From positions 434,001 to 498,000 of the forward strand of contig NZ_AP026801.1 in assembly GCF_033095965.1 (NCBI RefSeq): a DNA stretch of 64,000 bases, given 5' to 3'. Source of the stretch: Xylocopilactobacillus apis. GTDB taxonomy: Bacteria; Bacillota; Bacilli; Lactobacillales; Lactobacillaceae. The notes beneath the pieces are model-generated. The model saw only the letters and a list, made by a program, of their open reading frames with translations. It ran no database searches and had not been told where the DNA came from. Shown piece by piece: positions 47,014 through 55,225 of this stretch. The translations under genes and the position numbers were made by a program. Every line of letters starts with the position of its first letter. The stretch's first letter is position 1.

Positions 47014-47659
47014 TATTCTATAATTATTACTTAGACTTTTTGTGAATCGAAGGTTTTCTTTTTGTAATTGATTCTTTTTATAAGGAAGAATTTCACTTTT
47101 TAATTTAAAATTTGTAATTTTTGACCCATATATTAAAGATTTTTAAATTCTATATTAGAATTATATATTCTAATTAAAAAGTGGACTATCATTTATCCAA
47201 GTTAGGAAATCTTAATGTGTTAAGTTACAATGACAAATTTTGAAATTTTGTTACATTACGCGTTAATTTGTTGCCTTTATAGCAATTAAGTATATAATTG
47301 ACTTAGTTAGAAGCGACGTAAACCGAGCCAATGAGCATAAACCTTATTATATTTACGGTTTACAGTTTGGTATTTAATGAAAGCTTTAGTGTAAATTATT
47401 AAATGGAAATAAGTCCATAGTAATAGAACTTAATAGTTTTTGGATAAATACATGTCATTAGTTTGCTTTTAATTTTGGCTTAGTTATAGGCTTTTTAATA
47501 ACTATTGACTATAAATCGAATGTAATTCCTAATGATTTTTTCTAAAGAGAAAAAATAATCGCATTATTTGAATTTATAAGTACGATAATGAAATTTTTAA
47601 ATTTTTTTTCCGAAATAAATTTTCAAATAAAACTTTTAGATATATTATATATTTATAAC
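47014..47659. other. 646-bp non-coding region between sdpI and blaI-like gene
   Basis: Very AT-rich; no ORF with a ribosome site. It holds a promoter-like TTGCCT-16-TATAAT (47271-47276, 47293-47298) and, 20 bases later, an 8-bp perfect inverted repeat GTAAACCG/CGGTTTAC (47318-47325, 47356-47363). A 23-codon ORF at 47331 has no Shine-Dalgarno. A non-coding RNA is possible but unproven. Confidence 0.45.
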
Positions 47660-47675
47660 AAAGTGGATACACTTT
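47660..47675. promoter_or_regulatory. Candidate operator of the BlaI-type gene
   Basis: AAAGTGGATACACTTT is a 6-4-6 dyad just after an AT-rich -10-like stretch and 11 bases before AGGAGG. Autoregulation is inferred. Confidence 0.5.
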
Positions 47676-47697
47676 AAATAATTTAGGAGGACTGAGT

Positions 47698-48063
47698 TTG
47701 GATAAACTAAAGTTTACAAAAAGAGAATTAGATATTATGCATGTTTTATGGGATGCAAAGGGACCGTTATCGGCTAAAGAGGTATTCGAAAAGAATTCTT
47801 CTATTAGCTTGAATACCATCCAGGCTGTTTTGAGAAAACTATTGAGAAATAAACTTATTAAAACAGCAGAGATTGGTTATAGCGGAACGGTGTTGACTAG
47901 AAAATATGCACCAGTGTTGTCAGAGGAAGATTATTTGGCATCACAATTTTCAAAGAAGAGTATTTCTAACTTGATTGCAACTTTGATTAAGAATAGTTCT
48001 TCTGAAGATTTAGCAGAAATCGAAAAATTGATTGCTGATAAAAAGTCTAAGCAAACTGCTTAG
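47698..48063 (+). CDS. BlaI/MecI/CopY-family transcriptional regulator
   Basis: 121 aa. Winged helix in residues 1-75 (FTKRELDIMHVLWDAKGPLSAKEVFE, LNTIQAVLRKLLRNKLI) and a C-terminal dimerisation helix. TTG start behind AGGAGGACTG. BlaI/MecI are normally paired with a BlaR1 protease-sensor and CopY with a copper pump; neither is here, so the signal is unknown. A terminator separates it from the giant surface-protein gene. Confidence 0.85.
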   Translation: MDKLKFTKRELDIMHVLWDAKGPLSAKEVFEKNSSISLNTIQAVLRKLLRNKLIKTAEIGYSGTVLTRKYAPVLSEEDYLASQFSKKSISNLIATLIKNSSSEDLAEIEKLIADKKSKQTA

Positions 48064-48176
48064 ACTGATATTAAATAAGAATTTTAAGGTTTATCGTAGA
48101 TAAAATTCATCTTTTATGGGATATATTTTTTTTCCATCGATAGCTAAAGAATTTTAACATTTTATCTCAAATAGAG

Positions 48177-48222
48177 TCGCGGTACTTTACAAAAGTAATT
48201 TTGTGAAATATCGCGATTTTTA
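48177..48222 (+). terminator. Terminator of the BlaI-type gene
   Basis: TCGCGGTACTTT (48177-48188) pairs with AAATATCGCGA on the far side of a long loop, with two mismatches, followed by T's. Confidence 0.7.
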
Positions 48223-48394
48223 TTTTGAAAATTTTTCTTACAGTTTTACATTTTTTCTTTGCTGTGCTTGATGTGTTTGTGATTAGAAATGGAATTTCAT
48301 CTTTCTTCCGGTATTTAAGATGGAAACTAAATCAATTACTTTAAAGCTAATTCAATTTTTGAAAAGATTTATTACAAAAATCGGTTCTCTTTCT

Positions 48395-48425
48395 CCCATT
48401 CCCCGTCCCCTTGATGTTAGACCCC
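48395..48425 (-). other. G-quadruplex motif on the minus strand
   Basis: Runs CCC, CCCC, CCCC, CCCC at 48395-48397, 48401-48404, 48407-48410 and 48422-48425: on the minus strand four G-runs with loops of 11, 2 and 3 bases. This is unusual in sequence this AT-rich, and it lies just upstream of the next promoter. Confidence 0.5.
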
Positions 48426-48449
48426 TCTGTTTAAAATTATGTTATTAAG

Positions 48450-48492
48450 AAAAAAAAAAAAAAACAACTCTTTTCTGCTGTGATGATATAAT
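48450..48492 (+). promoter_or_regulatory. Promoter of the BspA-like gene with A15 tract
   Basis: Fifteen A's at 48450-48464, then TATAAT at 48487-48492, 22 bases after the tract. No TTGACA-like -35 is found. This mirrors the A14 promoter at 6331-6366. Confidence 0.55.
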
Positions 48493-48548
48493 TTCTTTGG
48501 ATATTTATTTCCTTTCACTTATTATTTTGTTTCTTAAGGAGCTTTAAC

Positions 48549-51500
48549 ATGAATTTTAATTCAGAAAATGGGAGACGACGTTTTAATATTATCTTGTTTT
48601 GGCAGGTTTTGATCCTCCTTGCCTTAATCTTGACCTTCCTCGGTAAACAATTTCTGGCTTTTAATTCAAAAGCTGAAGATACTTTATCGATTACCAAACT
48701 TTCTCAAGTAAGTACAGACTTAAATCAAACTTTATCTGGTAAGGATGCTTTCTCTTTAGCATTGGCAGAAAACTCAAAAGTCACTGCCAGTTCTAATGCA
48801 GTTAAGCTTAACCGTAATACCTATCAGTTTAATGCAGTTAACAATGAAATCTCAGGTGAAGTTACTTATTCTAACGCCGGGATTACTGCAAGCGGTAAGC
48901 TGATTGATGCAGTATTAACCGTAACTGCCCAAAATGCATCAAAAGTAACGGTGGCGCCAATCGGCAGCATTACCCTCACTGGAAGGAACGCTAAAGCTCA
49001 GATGAAGCTGCAGTTCTTTATTCATGGGACAAAGACCCCGATAGCAATAGATGGTCATTTTACAATTGACCAGTTAAATCCAAATGAAGAAATAGGACTG
49101 AAGCTTAATCAGCTTAAACAGATTTATAGTCGGGGAGATTCTTTAGTTCAGACTAATTCTGATCAAAGATATACTAATTTCAAGGTTAATACCCTTAGTG
49201 AACATAATCGCTTTACGGCAGTCTATGAGAATCAGACAGAACTTGACTATACCTTAAAGAATACTGGAGCAGAAGCAGGACAGCTTAATTTAAGCAGCAG
49301 CTCAGTAGTTGAGATTGAGATGCCTCAGGCGAGGATGACGGGGGTTGATGAAACTGTTGATCCAGCGGAGAGTTCAGAAGAAACTAAGACTGATCAATTT
49401 CAAGGAAAACTAACAGAAACCAAAGCAGCACCTAATAAAGTACGTCCTTTATATCTGCTGCAGCAGAATATTCCAAGTAAGTCAGCTGGGTATTTAGGTT
49501 GGAATCAGATTGATGATGAACTAGATCCAGTCTGGTCAGTCGAACCGAAAGACATTGTGATTACCAATGAACTGCAGGAAGATGTTACCAACAATTTTCA
49601 AGTAATGATTAAGGGTCATCATTTAACAATTGATGCTGCAGCAGAAGCATTAAAGAGTTCAGACTTTTATGGGCATACGTATTCTATTTTAATTAAGGGG
49701 AGAATAAACCCTCAACAAGAGCTGCAGAGTGATAAAGACGATTTAAAGTTAGGAAAACCCAATAGCGCTAAGATTACGTTAAAGACAGCAGGCGGGGTTG
49801 TGACGCAGAAGACTAATCCAGCGGTCAATCAAGTAAAAGTTGCCCTGCCGAAGGTTGAACTGGATCAAAGCTCAATTTATAGCGGGATGAAAACTTTTAG
49901 CGGTAAGATCAGTCATCCAGAGACGACGAAGTTTTACTTAAGCTACAAAGACAACGCGGGAAAGACTCATGATAACGAACCGTTAAAGATTACCACCAAA
50001 CCTAATCTGACAGCTAACGCACTTACGGCAAGAAGTGCAGATACCAAAGAGAAGTGGCAGGCAGCAATGCCTGAGAACCTCAATGCCAAAGCAGCACCAG
50101 TGAAGCTGACGGCGAAGAGTGTTGACGGGATGAAGAAAGACTTTTGGATGCGGGACGGCACATGGTGGGATTATAATGCAACAACCAAAGTTCTAACAAT
50201 TCATCCCCATGAGCTGAATTTCGATGTCGATAAAGCATATAGTGGATGGGAGTATTATTGGCCTTGGATAGCAAGAAATTCTATAGGAAATCAGGTTAAG
50301 AAAGTAATTCTTGAACCGGGAGTTACTGCTAAAGGATCGCTAGAAAAATTATTTACAGGACTTAATTATGTTGATAGTTACGAAGGATTGGATCTTCTGA
50401 ACACGAGCCAAGTAACGAATATGAGTGAGATGTTTTCAAATAATAATTATGGAAATTTAACGACTTTAGATGTCTCTCACTTTGACACCAGCAATGTAAC
50501 TGATATGCATCAGATGTTTAGTAATTCAGCAAAATTAGTCAATTTAGATGTTTCTTATTTTAACACTAGTAATGTAACTGATATGGGGGCAATGTTTGCT
50601 GGCTGTCCATCCCTCGCTAATTTAGACGTTAGTCATTTTGATACGAGTAAAGTTACAAATATGAATAATATGTTTTCCAAAGTGACTTCGCTCCTTGATC
50701 TTCAGAATTTTGACACCAGCCAAGTGAAGGATATGAGTTTTATGTTTAGTCGTTATGGGGGGAGTAGTTTGGATTTTTCAAACCGTGACACCAGCAGCGT
50801 GACTACTATGAGGTATATGTTTCAAAATAGTACCTGTCCAAATATTAATTTAAGTGGCTTAACAAATGGTCAAGTAACTAATATGAGCTATATGTTTGAC
50901 AATTCGAAAGTCGTTAATTTAAATTTAAGTGATTTTAGCACCAGCAATGTAACAGATATGAGCTACATGTTTCAATCAACTTCTGGATTAACAAATCTCG
51001 ACTTTCGACAATGGACTAAATTTGATACGAGTAAAGTCACAGATATGAATCATATGTTTAATAGCTCTAATATATCTTCGTTAAATATCGAAACTTGGGA
51101 TACGAGTAATGTAACTTATATGTACTATATGTTTTCTAGGTTAACAAAAATTACGAGCTATAGTTTCTTAAATAGTTTAAAAACCGGAAATGTAACCACT
51201 ATGGAGGGAATGTTTAGCGGCTCTACAAATTTAGGAGGGATTGATTTTAGCCAGCTTTTAAATTTTGATACCAGTAAAGTTGTTAGTATGGCCTACATGT
51301 TTAATTATACTGATATTTCACCTAATGCTAATGTCAGAGTCTTTAACACTAGTAAGGTCACAGATATGACTTCAATGTTTGAGTGGTGTTCTAAGTTAAC
51401 AATTTTTGATCTCAATTCTTGGGATACGAGAAGTCTTAAGTTAACGAAGAGCATGTTTAAAAATTGTTCTAACTTGTCTAGTGTGAAGGTTAGTGATTGG

Positions 51501-53267
51501 GATACGGGAGCACTTATGGACACGTCATTGATGTTTCAAGATTGTAGTTCACTTGAAAATCTTAACTTGACTAATTGGAATGTTTCAAATGTTACTCTAA
51601 CATCCAGTATGTTTGCGGGTTGCTCGAAATTAGTTAGTGTTGGAGATTTGATCAATTGGCAGACCCGTAATATTACTAGTACATACAAAATGTTTTATAA
51701 CTGTTACAAATTAAACGGAATTAATGTCGCTAATTGGAATACGAGTCAGATGATCGATCTGAGTTATATGTTTTCTGGCTGTTGGGCATTTACAAGCTTA
51801 GCAGTTACTAATTGGGATTTAAGCAATGCTATTAACACGTCGCATATGTTTGAAGGCTGCGGCAATGTACCCCAATTGGATGTCAGCCAATGGCATGCGA
51901 GCAAAATCACCGATCTGAGTTATATGTTTTCTGGTTGTAAATCTTTAAAACATTTGGATTTTAATCCAACTTTTGATATCAGCAATGTTACTAATCTGAG
52001 CTATACTTTTTTTAGCTGTATTGCTTTAGAGACCCTTCCTATTAGTAGTTGGAACACTGCAAAAGTAACAAATATGTATTACACTTTTGGTGGCTGTTCT
52101 TCCTTAACCACCCTTGACATTAGCAATTGGAATACGGCAAAGGTAACAAATATGGGCGGAACTTTTAGTGGCTGCAGTAAGTTAACTAACCTTGATGTTA
52201 GTAAATGGCAGACGGGTTTAGTTACTCTCATGGGCAGTATGTTTAGTAATTGTTCTTCTTTGAAAAGTTTAGATCTAAGTACGTTTAATACAAACAATCT
52301 TATAGATATGGAATTAATGTTTGGTGGCTGCTCTTCGCTTGAAAATCTCAATCTTACTGGATTTAATACTAGCAAAGTTGGAACCGTATCATATTTCCCA
52401 CCAGGTAATTATTATAGTTCTATCGGATCAATGCGAAATTTATTTTACAATTGTTCCTCTTTGACAACATTAGATTTAAGTAGTTTTGATACAACAAATT
52501 TAAGCAAATTGGCTTACTATAAACCAAAATCATATCAAATGAATGGAATGTTTTATAATACAAAGAACCTTTGGAAGTTAACTTTAGGACCGAAAATGAA
52601 AATTTATCCAAAAGCAAAGTCAAGTTCAGGTTGGGAAACTTTTGATCCGAACTTCGCTAATCCAAGTGCGGGCACTAAGATTAATGACCCGGCTGATCCG
52701 ACAGGTAATTACTATGCAACTGAAGCAAAGTGGCAAGAACTTGGCACTTCGAACAATGATCACGAACCCAACGGGGGCGTGAAGACTGCTGATGATATTA
52801 TTGCCGATTCGCAAGTAGACCATACTGACACCCGAACGTACGTTTGGTATCAAGTGGGAAGTCTTAATTTCACCGCGCCAACGGAAATTGATCTCGGGAG
52901 TCACAAGATCTCAGGCCGATTTGAAGAAGGTCAGAGCGAGGCGCAAAGCTTAGAAATTACCGATAGTCGCAACGGTCGAGCTAACAAACAATGGCGCATC
53001 GATGTTGCGGCGAGTGACTTAGTGAAATCGGATGATACGACGAAGAAAGTTGCCGGTAATCCGCTCTACATTAAAGATTCCGCTGGTGAACATCAGCTCA
53101 CATCGACGGCAACATCGCTCTATTCTGGGGTTAGTGGGGGCGTTGGATACGCTGATACGTGGAGTAAGAGTTGGAATTTATTATTTAGGTCGGCTCCGAG
53201 TGCAATTCCGGCTAGTGGAACCTACAATGGCACGGTGACTTTCACTTTAGTTGATACCACACCTTAA
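48549..53267 (+). CDS. Giant BspA-like (DUF285) surface protein with WxL domain
   Basis: 1572 aa, exported. A hydrophobic signal is at about 14-36. Residues 40-560 form beta-rich N-terminal domains I do not recognise. From about 615 to 1350 lie 27 tandem repeats of 24-28 residues with the pattern LDVSxFDTSNVTDMxxMFxGC (DUF285, BspA-like LRR), known from oral bacteria and mycoplasmas. The last 130 residues end in a WxL-type domain (KQWRIDV and SWNLLF), which binds peptidoglycan non-covalently. Ribosome site AAGGAG. Candidate adhesin; no neighbouring WxL cluster genes. A terminator follows. Confidence 0.88.
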   Translation: MNFNSENGRRRFNIILFWQVLILLALILTFLGKQFLAFNSKAEDTLSITKLSQVSTDLNQTLSGKDAFSLALAENSKVTASSNAVKLNRNTYQFNAVNNEISGEVTYSNAGITASGKLIDAVLTVTAQNASKVTVAPIGSITLTGRNAKAQMKLQFFIHGTKTPIAIDGHFTIDQLNPNEEIGLKLNQLKQIYSRGDSLVQTNSDQRYTNFKVNTLSEHNRFTAVYENQTELDYTLKNTGAEAGQLNLSSSSVVEIEMPQARMTGVDETVDPAESSEETKTDQFQGKLTETKAAPNKVRPLYLLQQNIPSKSAGYLGWNQIDDELDPVWSVEPKDIVITNELQEDVTNNFQVMIKGHHLTIDAAAEALKSSDFYGHTYSILIKGRINPQQELQSDKDDLKLGKPNSAKITLKTAGGVVTQKTNPAVNQVKVALPKVELDQSSIYSGMKTFSGKISHPETTKFYLSYKDNAGKTHDNEPLKITTKPNLTANALTARSADTKEKWQAAMPENLNAKAAPVKLTAKSVDGMKKDFWMRDGTWWDYNATTKVLTIHPHELNFDVDKAYSGWEYYWPWIARNSIGNQVKKVILEPGVTAKGSLEKLFTGLNYVDSYEGLDLLNTSQVTNMSEMFSNNNYGNLTTLDVSHFDTSNVTDMHQMFSNSAKLVNLDVSYFNTSNVTDMGAMFAGCPSLANLDVSHFDTSKVTNMNNMFSKVTSLLDLQNFDTSQVKDMSFMFSRYGGSSLDFSNRDTSSVTTMRYMFQNSTCPNINLSGLTNGQVTNMSYMFDNSKVVNLNLSDFSTSNVTDMSYMFQSTSGLTNLDFRQWTKFDTSKVTDMNHMFNSSNISSLNIETWDTSNVTYMYYMFSRLTKITSYSFLNSLKTGNVTTMEGMFSGSTNLGGIDFSQLLNFDTSKVVSMAYMFNYTDISPNANVRVFNTSKVTDMTSMFEWCSKLTIFDLNSWDTRSLKLTKSMFKNCSNLSSVKVSDWDTGALMDTSLMFQDCSSLENLNLTNWNVSNVTLTSSMFAGCSKLVSVGDLINWQTRNITSTYKMFYNCYKLNGINVANWNTSQMIDLSYMFSGCWAFTSLAVTNWDLSNAINTSHMFEGCGNVPQLDVSQWHASKITDLSYMFSGCKSLKHLDFNPTFDISNVTNLSYTFFSCIALETLPISSWNTAKVTNMYYTFGGCSSLTTLDISNWNTAKVTNMGGTFSGCSKLTNLDVSKWQTGLVTLMGSMFSNCSSLKSLDLSTFNTNNLIDMELMFGGCSSLENLNLTGFNTSKVGTVSYFPPGNYYSSIGSMRNLFYNCSSLTTLDLSSFDTTNLSKLAYYKPKSYQMNGMFYNTKNLWKLTLGPKMKIYPKAKSSSGWETFDPNFANPSAGTKINDPADPTGNYYATEAKWQELGTSNNDHEPNGGVKTADDIIADSQVDHTDTRTYVWYQVGSLNFTAPTEIDLGSHKISGRFEEGQSEAQSLEITDSRNGRANKQWRIDVAASDLVKSDDTTKKVAGNPLYIKDSAGEHQLTSTATSLYSGVSGGVGYADTWSKSWNLLFRSAPSAIPASGTYNGTVTFTLVDTTP

Positions 53268-53289
53268 ATTTAATAGACCTAATAAAAAC

Positions 53290-53322
53290 GAGCCCTCAAT
53301 AATTTGGAGAGCTCTTTTTTTT
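53290..53322 (+). terminator. Terminator of the BspA-like gene
   Basis: GAGCCCTC (53290-53297) pairs with GAGAGCTC (53307-53314) with one mismatch, then eight T's. It overlaps the convergent hydrolase gene's stop. Confidence 0.75.
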
Positions 53323-54060
53323 GATACATATTTTTAAAAAATCAATCATTGACCGATTAAATTGGTTTGGAATTTCTGCCATAATGTCATGCCCACAATT
53401 TTCCATGATTGTTTCTCTAATTTGCGGGTTATGATTTTGTAACCATTCACCATACCCATTAGGAAAATAGGGACTAGACCTTGCGGTAATTAATTGAACT
53501 GGGATCATAAGTCTTTCAATTGTGTTTCGCCAATCTGCCTTAAAGTGACTTAGTAATAATTTTTGGGCTTCAGATCGATTAAAAGGATGTTTAGTTTTAG
53601 CATCGGCTAATTCATTTGAAACTATTGGAACTAATCCATGCATTGTTTCATGAACTGAAAATTTTGTGGTTAGTTTTTCTGAAATATTTTCATTACTAAC
53701 CCCATTAAGCCCAAAATTCCAATGAGGAGTGTTAATCATTTTAGGGCTTTGGTCAATTGTTAAAATCCCGGCAATATTATCTGTGCCAAAATTCTGCAGG
53801 TAATTCCAAATGACTGAAGCGCCCATCGAATGACCAATTAATATCGGATTTCTTAAATCTAGTTTTAAAATAATCAGCGCTAGGTTTTGAGCAAGTTGAA
53901 TGAGATTATCTGCAATGTCTCCGCTTGAACTTCCTTGACCAGGGTAATCCCAAGTAATCATTTGATATCCATGTCCGATTAAAGCAGGTTTTTGGGCAGA
54001 CCAAATTTCTTGATATCCGCCAAATCCATTACAAAATACCACGGGCTGTCCCACCCCCAA
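53296..54060 (-). CDS. Alpha/beta hydrolase
   Basis: 254 aa from the TTG at 54060. Esterase/lipase-like fold: NGFGG at about residues 11-15, nucleophile elbow GHSMGAS at about 75-81, catalytic Asp region around ITARSSPY, and His in ENCGHDIM near 224. Substrate unknown. The TTG cuts off a natural first strand: upstream, in frame, an ATT at 54105 behind TGAGG gives MKIEVDSQTQLTVIKLG, typical of such hydrolases, so the true start may be that AUU. It lies right after citI on the same strand and may be co-transcribed. Confidence 0.82.
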   Translation of the reverse strand: MGVGQPVVFCNGFGGYQEIWSAQKPALIGHGYQMITWDYPGQGSSSGDIADNLIQLAQNLALIILKLDLRNPILIGHSMGASVIWNYLQNFGTDNIAGILTIDQSPKMINTPHWNFGLNGVSNENISEKLTTKFSVHETMHGLVPIVSNELADAKTKHPFNRSEAQKLLLSHFKADWRNTIERLMIPVQLITARSSPYFPNGYGEWLQNHNPQIRETIMENCGHDIMAEIPNQFNRSMIDFLKICIKKKSSPNY

Positions 54061-54121
54061 TTTAATAACAGTTAGCTGAGTTTGTGAATCGACTTCTATT
54101 TTAATAAAAATGCCTCATTTC

Positions 54122-55075
54122 TCAATTAAATTCATCGGCATTAGAAATGATCTTATTAGCGACGGATTCGCTAAGATAAAGGGTATTTAATAAGTTTCCG
54201 CGAATTGCACCAAGCGTTGCTTCGGTTTTAAATTTGTTAGTTACAACTGAGATCCTTCGGGGAATTGCTAGAATTTGTTCAAGCGGAATGCTAAAGACGG
54301 GAATATTTTCCAGATTAATAAATCTTCCGTTCAAGTCGTAAGGGCGACCATAAAGAATTCCAGCCACCTCCTTCTTTTTCGCAGGAGGAATAATTTTTTC
54401 GCTCATTTGCTGCCAAACAGGAATTGACTCGATTGAGGCAATGGTTCCAACACTGCAGATAGACAAATCAATTTTTGAACCTAAAGCGAGAGTCGGGGCA
54501 ATTGCCGGTTCGCTAGCTAATAATTTACGAGTCTCTGGATCAAAAATATATAAAGGTGCAACAATTGTTTTATATTGGGCGCCTAGACGGTTAGCGGCCA
54601 TTTCAACCATTCTGGTAGATCCAGCTTTTGAATTATATTTCATGTTTTCACCCATAATCTGAGTGAATGTAATACTTGGGCGATCATCTGTATTAAAGTG
54701 CTGAATTAAATCATACATCGTTTCACCCCAAGAGAGACCAACGATTTGATGATCTTTAATTGAATGCTGAATATCACGGGCGGCATACAAAAAAACGTTA
54801 GAAGCAGTTTCGGCAGGATTGAGAGTGTCTTTTAAGACCGTAACGTTTAATTGTGGGAAGACTTGCTTAAATTTACGTTCAATTGTTCGCTGACGCCCCA
54901 CAGGCGCTTTAATTGAGATGTTTACCAATCCAGAATTAGTAGCCTCATCCAAATATTTCTCTACGTAATATCGTGAGATATTATATTTTTTTGCCAATTC
55001 GCTTATTGAGTTTCGAGAATAATAAAATCCTTGAGCAATTCCGATAAGTAAATCTTGGTGTTCTTCGTTTGCCAA
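54122..55075 (-). CDS. citI: SorC-family citrate operon regulator CitI-like
   Basis: 317 aa. N-terminal helix-turn-helix (SISELAKKYNISRYYVEKYLDEATNSGLV, about 23-51) and the SorC ligand domain with SWGETMYDLIQHF at about 118-130. In Weissella and Leuconostoc, CitI is the divergent activator of the citrate genes and binds citrate. Placed head to head with malic enzyme and citCDEFXG here. The ATG follows AGGAGGCGA. The AT-rich direct repeats at 55134-55171 are candidate binding sites. Confidence 0.88.
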   Translation of the reverse strand: MANEEHQDLLIGIAQGFYYSRNSISELAKKYNISRYYVEKYLDEATNSGLVNISIKAPVGRQRTIERKFKQVFPQLNVTVLKDTLNPAETASNVFLYAARDIQHSIKDHQIVGLSWGETMYDLIQHFNTDDRPSITFTQIMGENMKYNSKAGSTRMVEMAANRLGAQYKTIVAPLYIFDPETRKLLASEPAIAPTLALGSKIDLSICSVGTIASIESIPVWQQMSEKIIPPAKKKEVAGILYGRPYDLNGRFINLENIPVFSIPLEQILAIPRRISVVTNKFKTEATLGAIRGNLLNTLYLSESVANKIISNADEFN

Positions 55076-55133
55076 GTCTTCGCCTCCTAAATTAAGATTA
55101 ATTAATTTTATTTTACCATGTTTCGCTTTTTTA

Positions 55134-55187
55134 AAATTTAAAAAATATCGCTTTCAATTTGCAAATTTAAAATATTTATGACATAAT
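55134..55187 (+). promoter_or_regulatory. Citrate operon promoter and candidate CitI sites
   Basis: TTGCAA (55159-55164), 17-bp spacer, CATAAT (55182-55187). The 9-mer AAATTTAAA occurs at 55134-55142 and 55163-55171, 29 bp apart, the second over the -35. CitI operators in other LAB are AT-rich pairs of this kind; binding is inferred. Confidence 0.6.
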
Positions 55188-55225
55188 CTGGGGGTAAAAA
55201 TAATTATTTTCTAAGGGGATTGTGA

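Noticed and set aside
47331-47402. 23-codon ORF in the gap before the BlaI-type gene
   Set aside because: No Shine-Dalgarno sequence and it lies within an inverted repeat; not supported as a gene.
50400-52500. Regular 72-84-bp periodicity, checked as a possible CRISPR array
   Set aside because: The repeats encode protein units (DUF285) with varying DNA sequence and no constant repeat/spacer structure.
50000-52900. Several minus-strand ORFs across the BspA-like repeats
   Set aside because: They arise because the repeated codons leave the complementary frames open; no ribosome sites.
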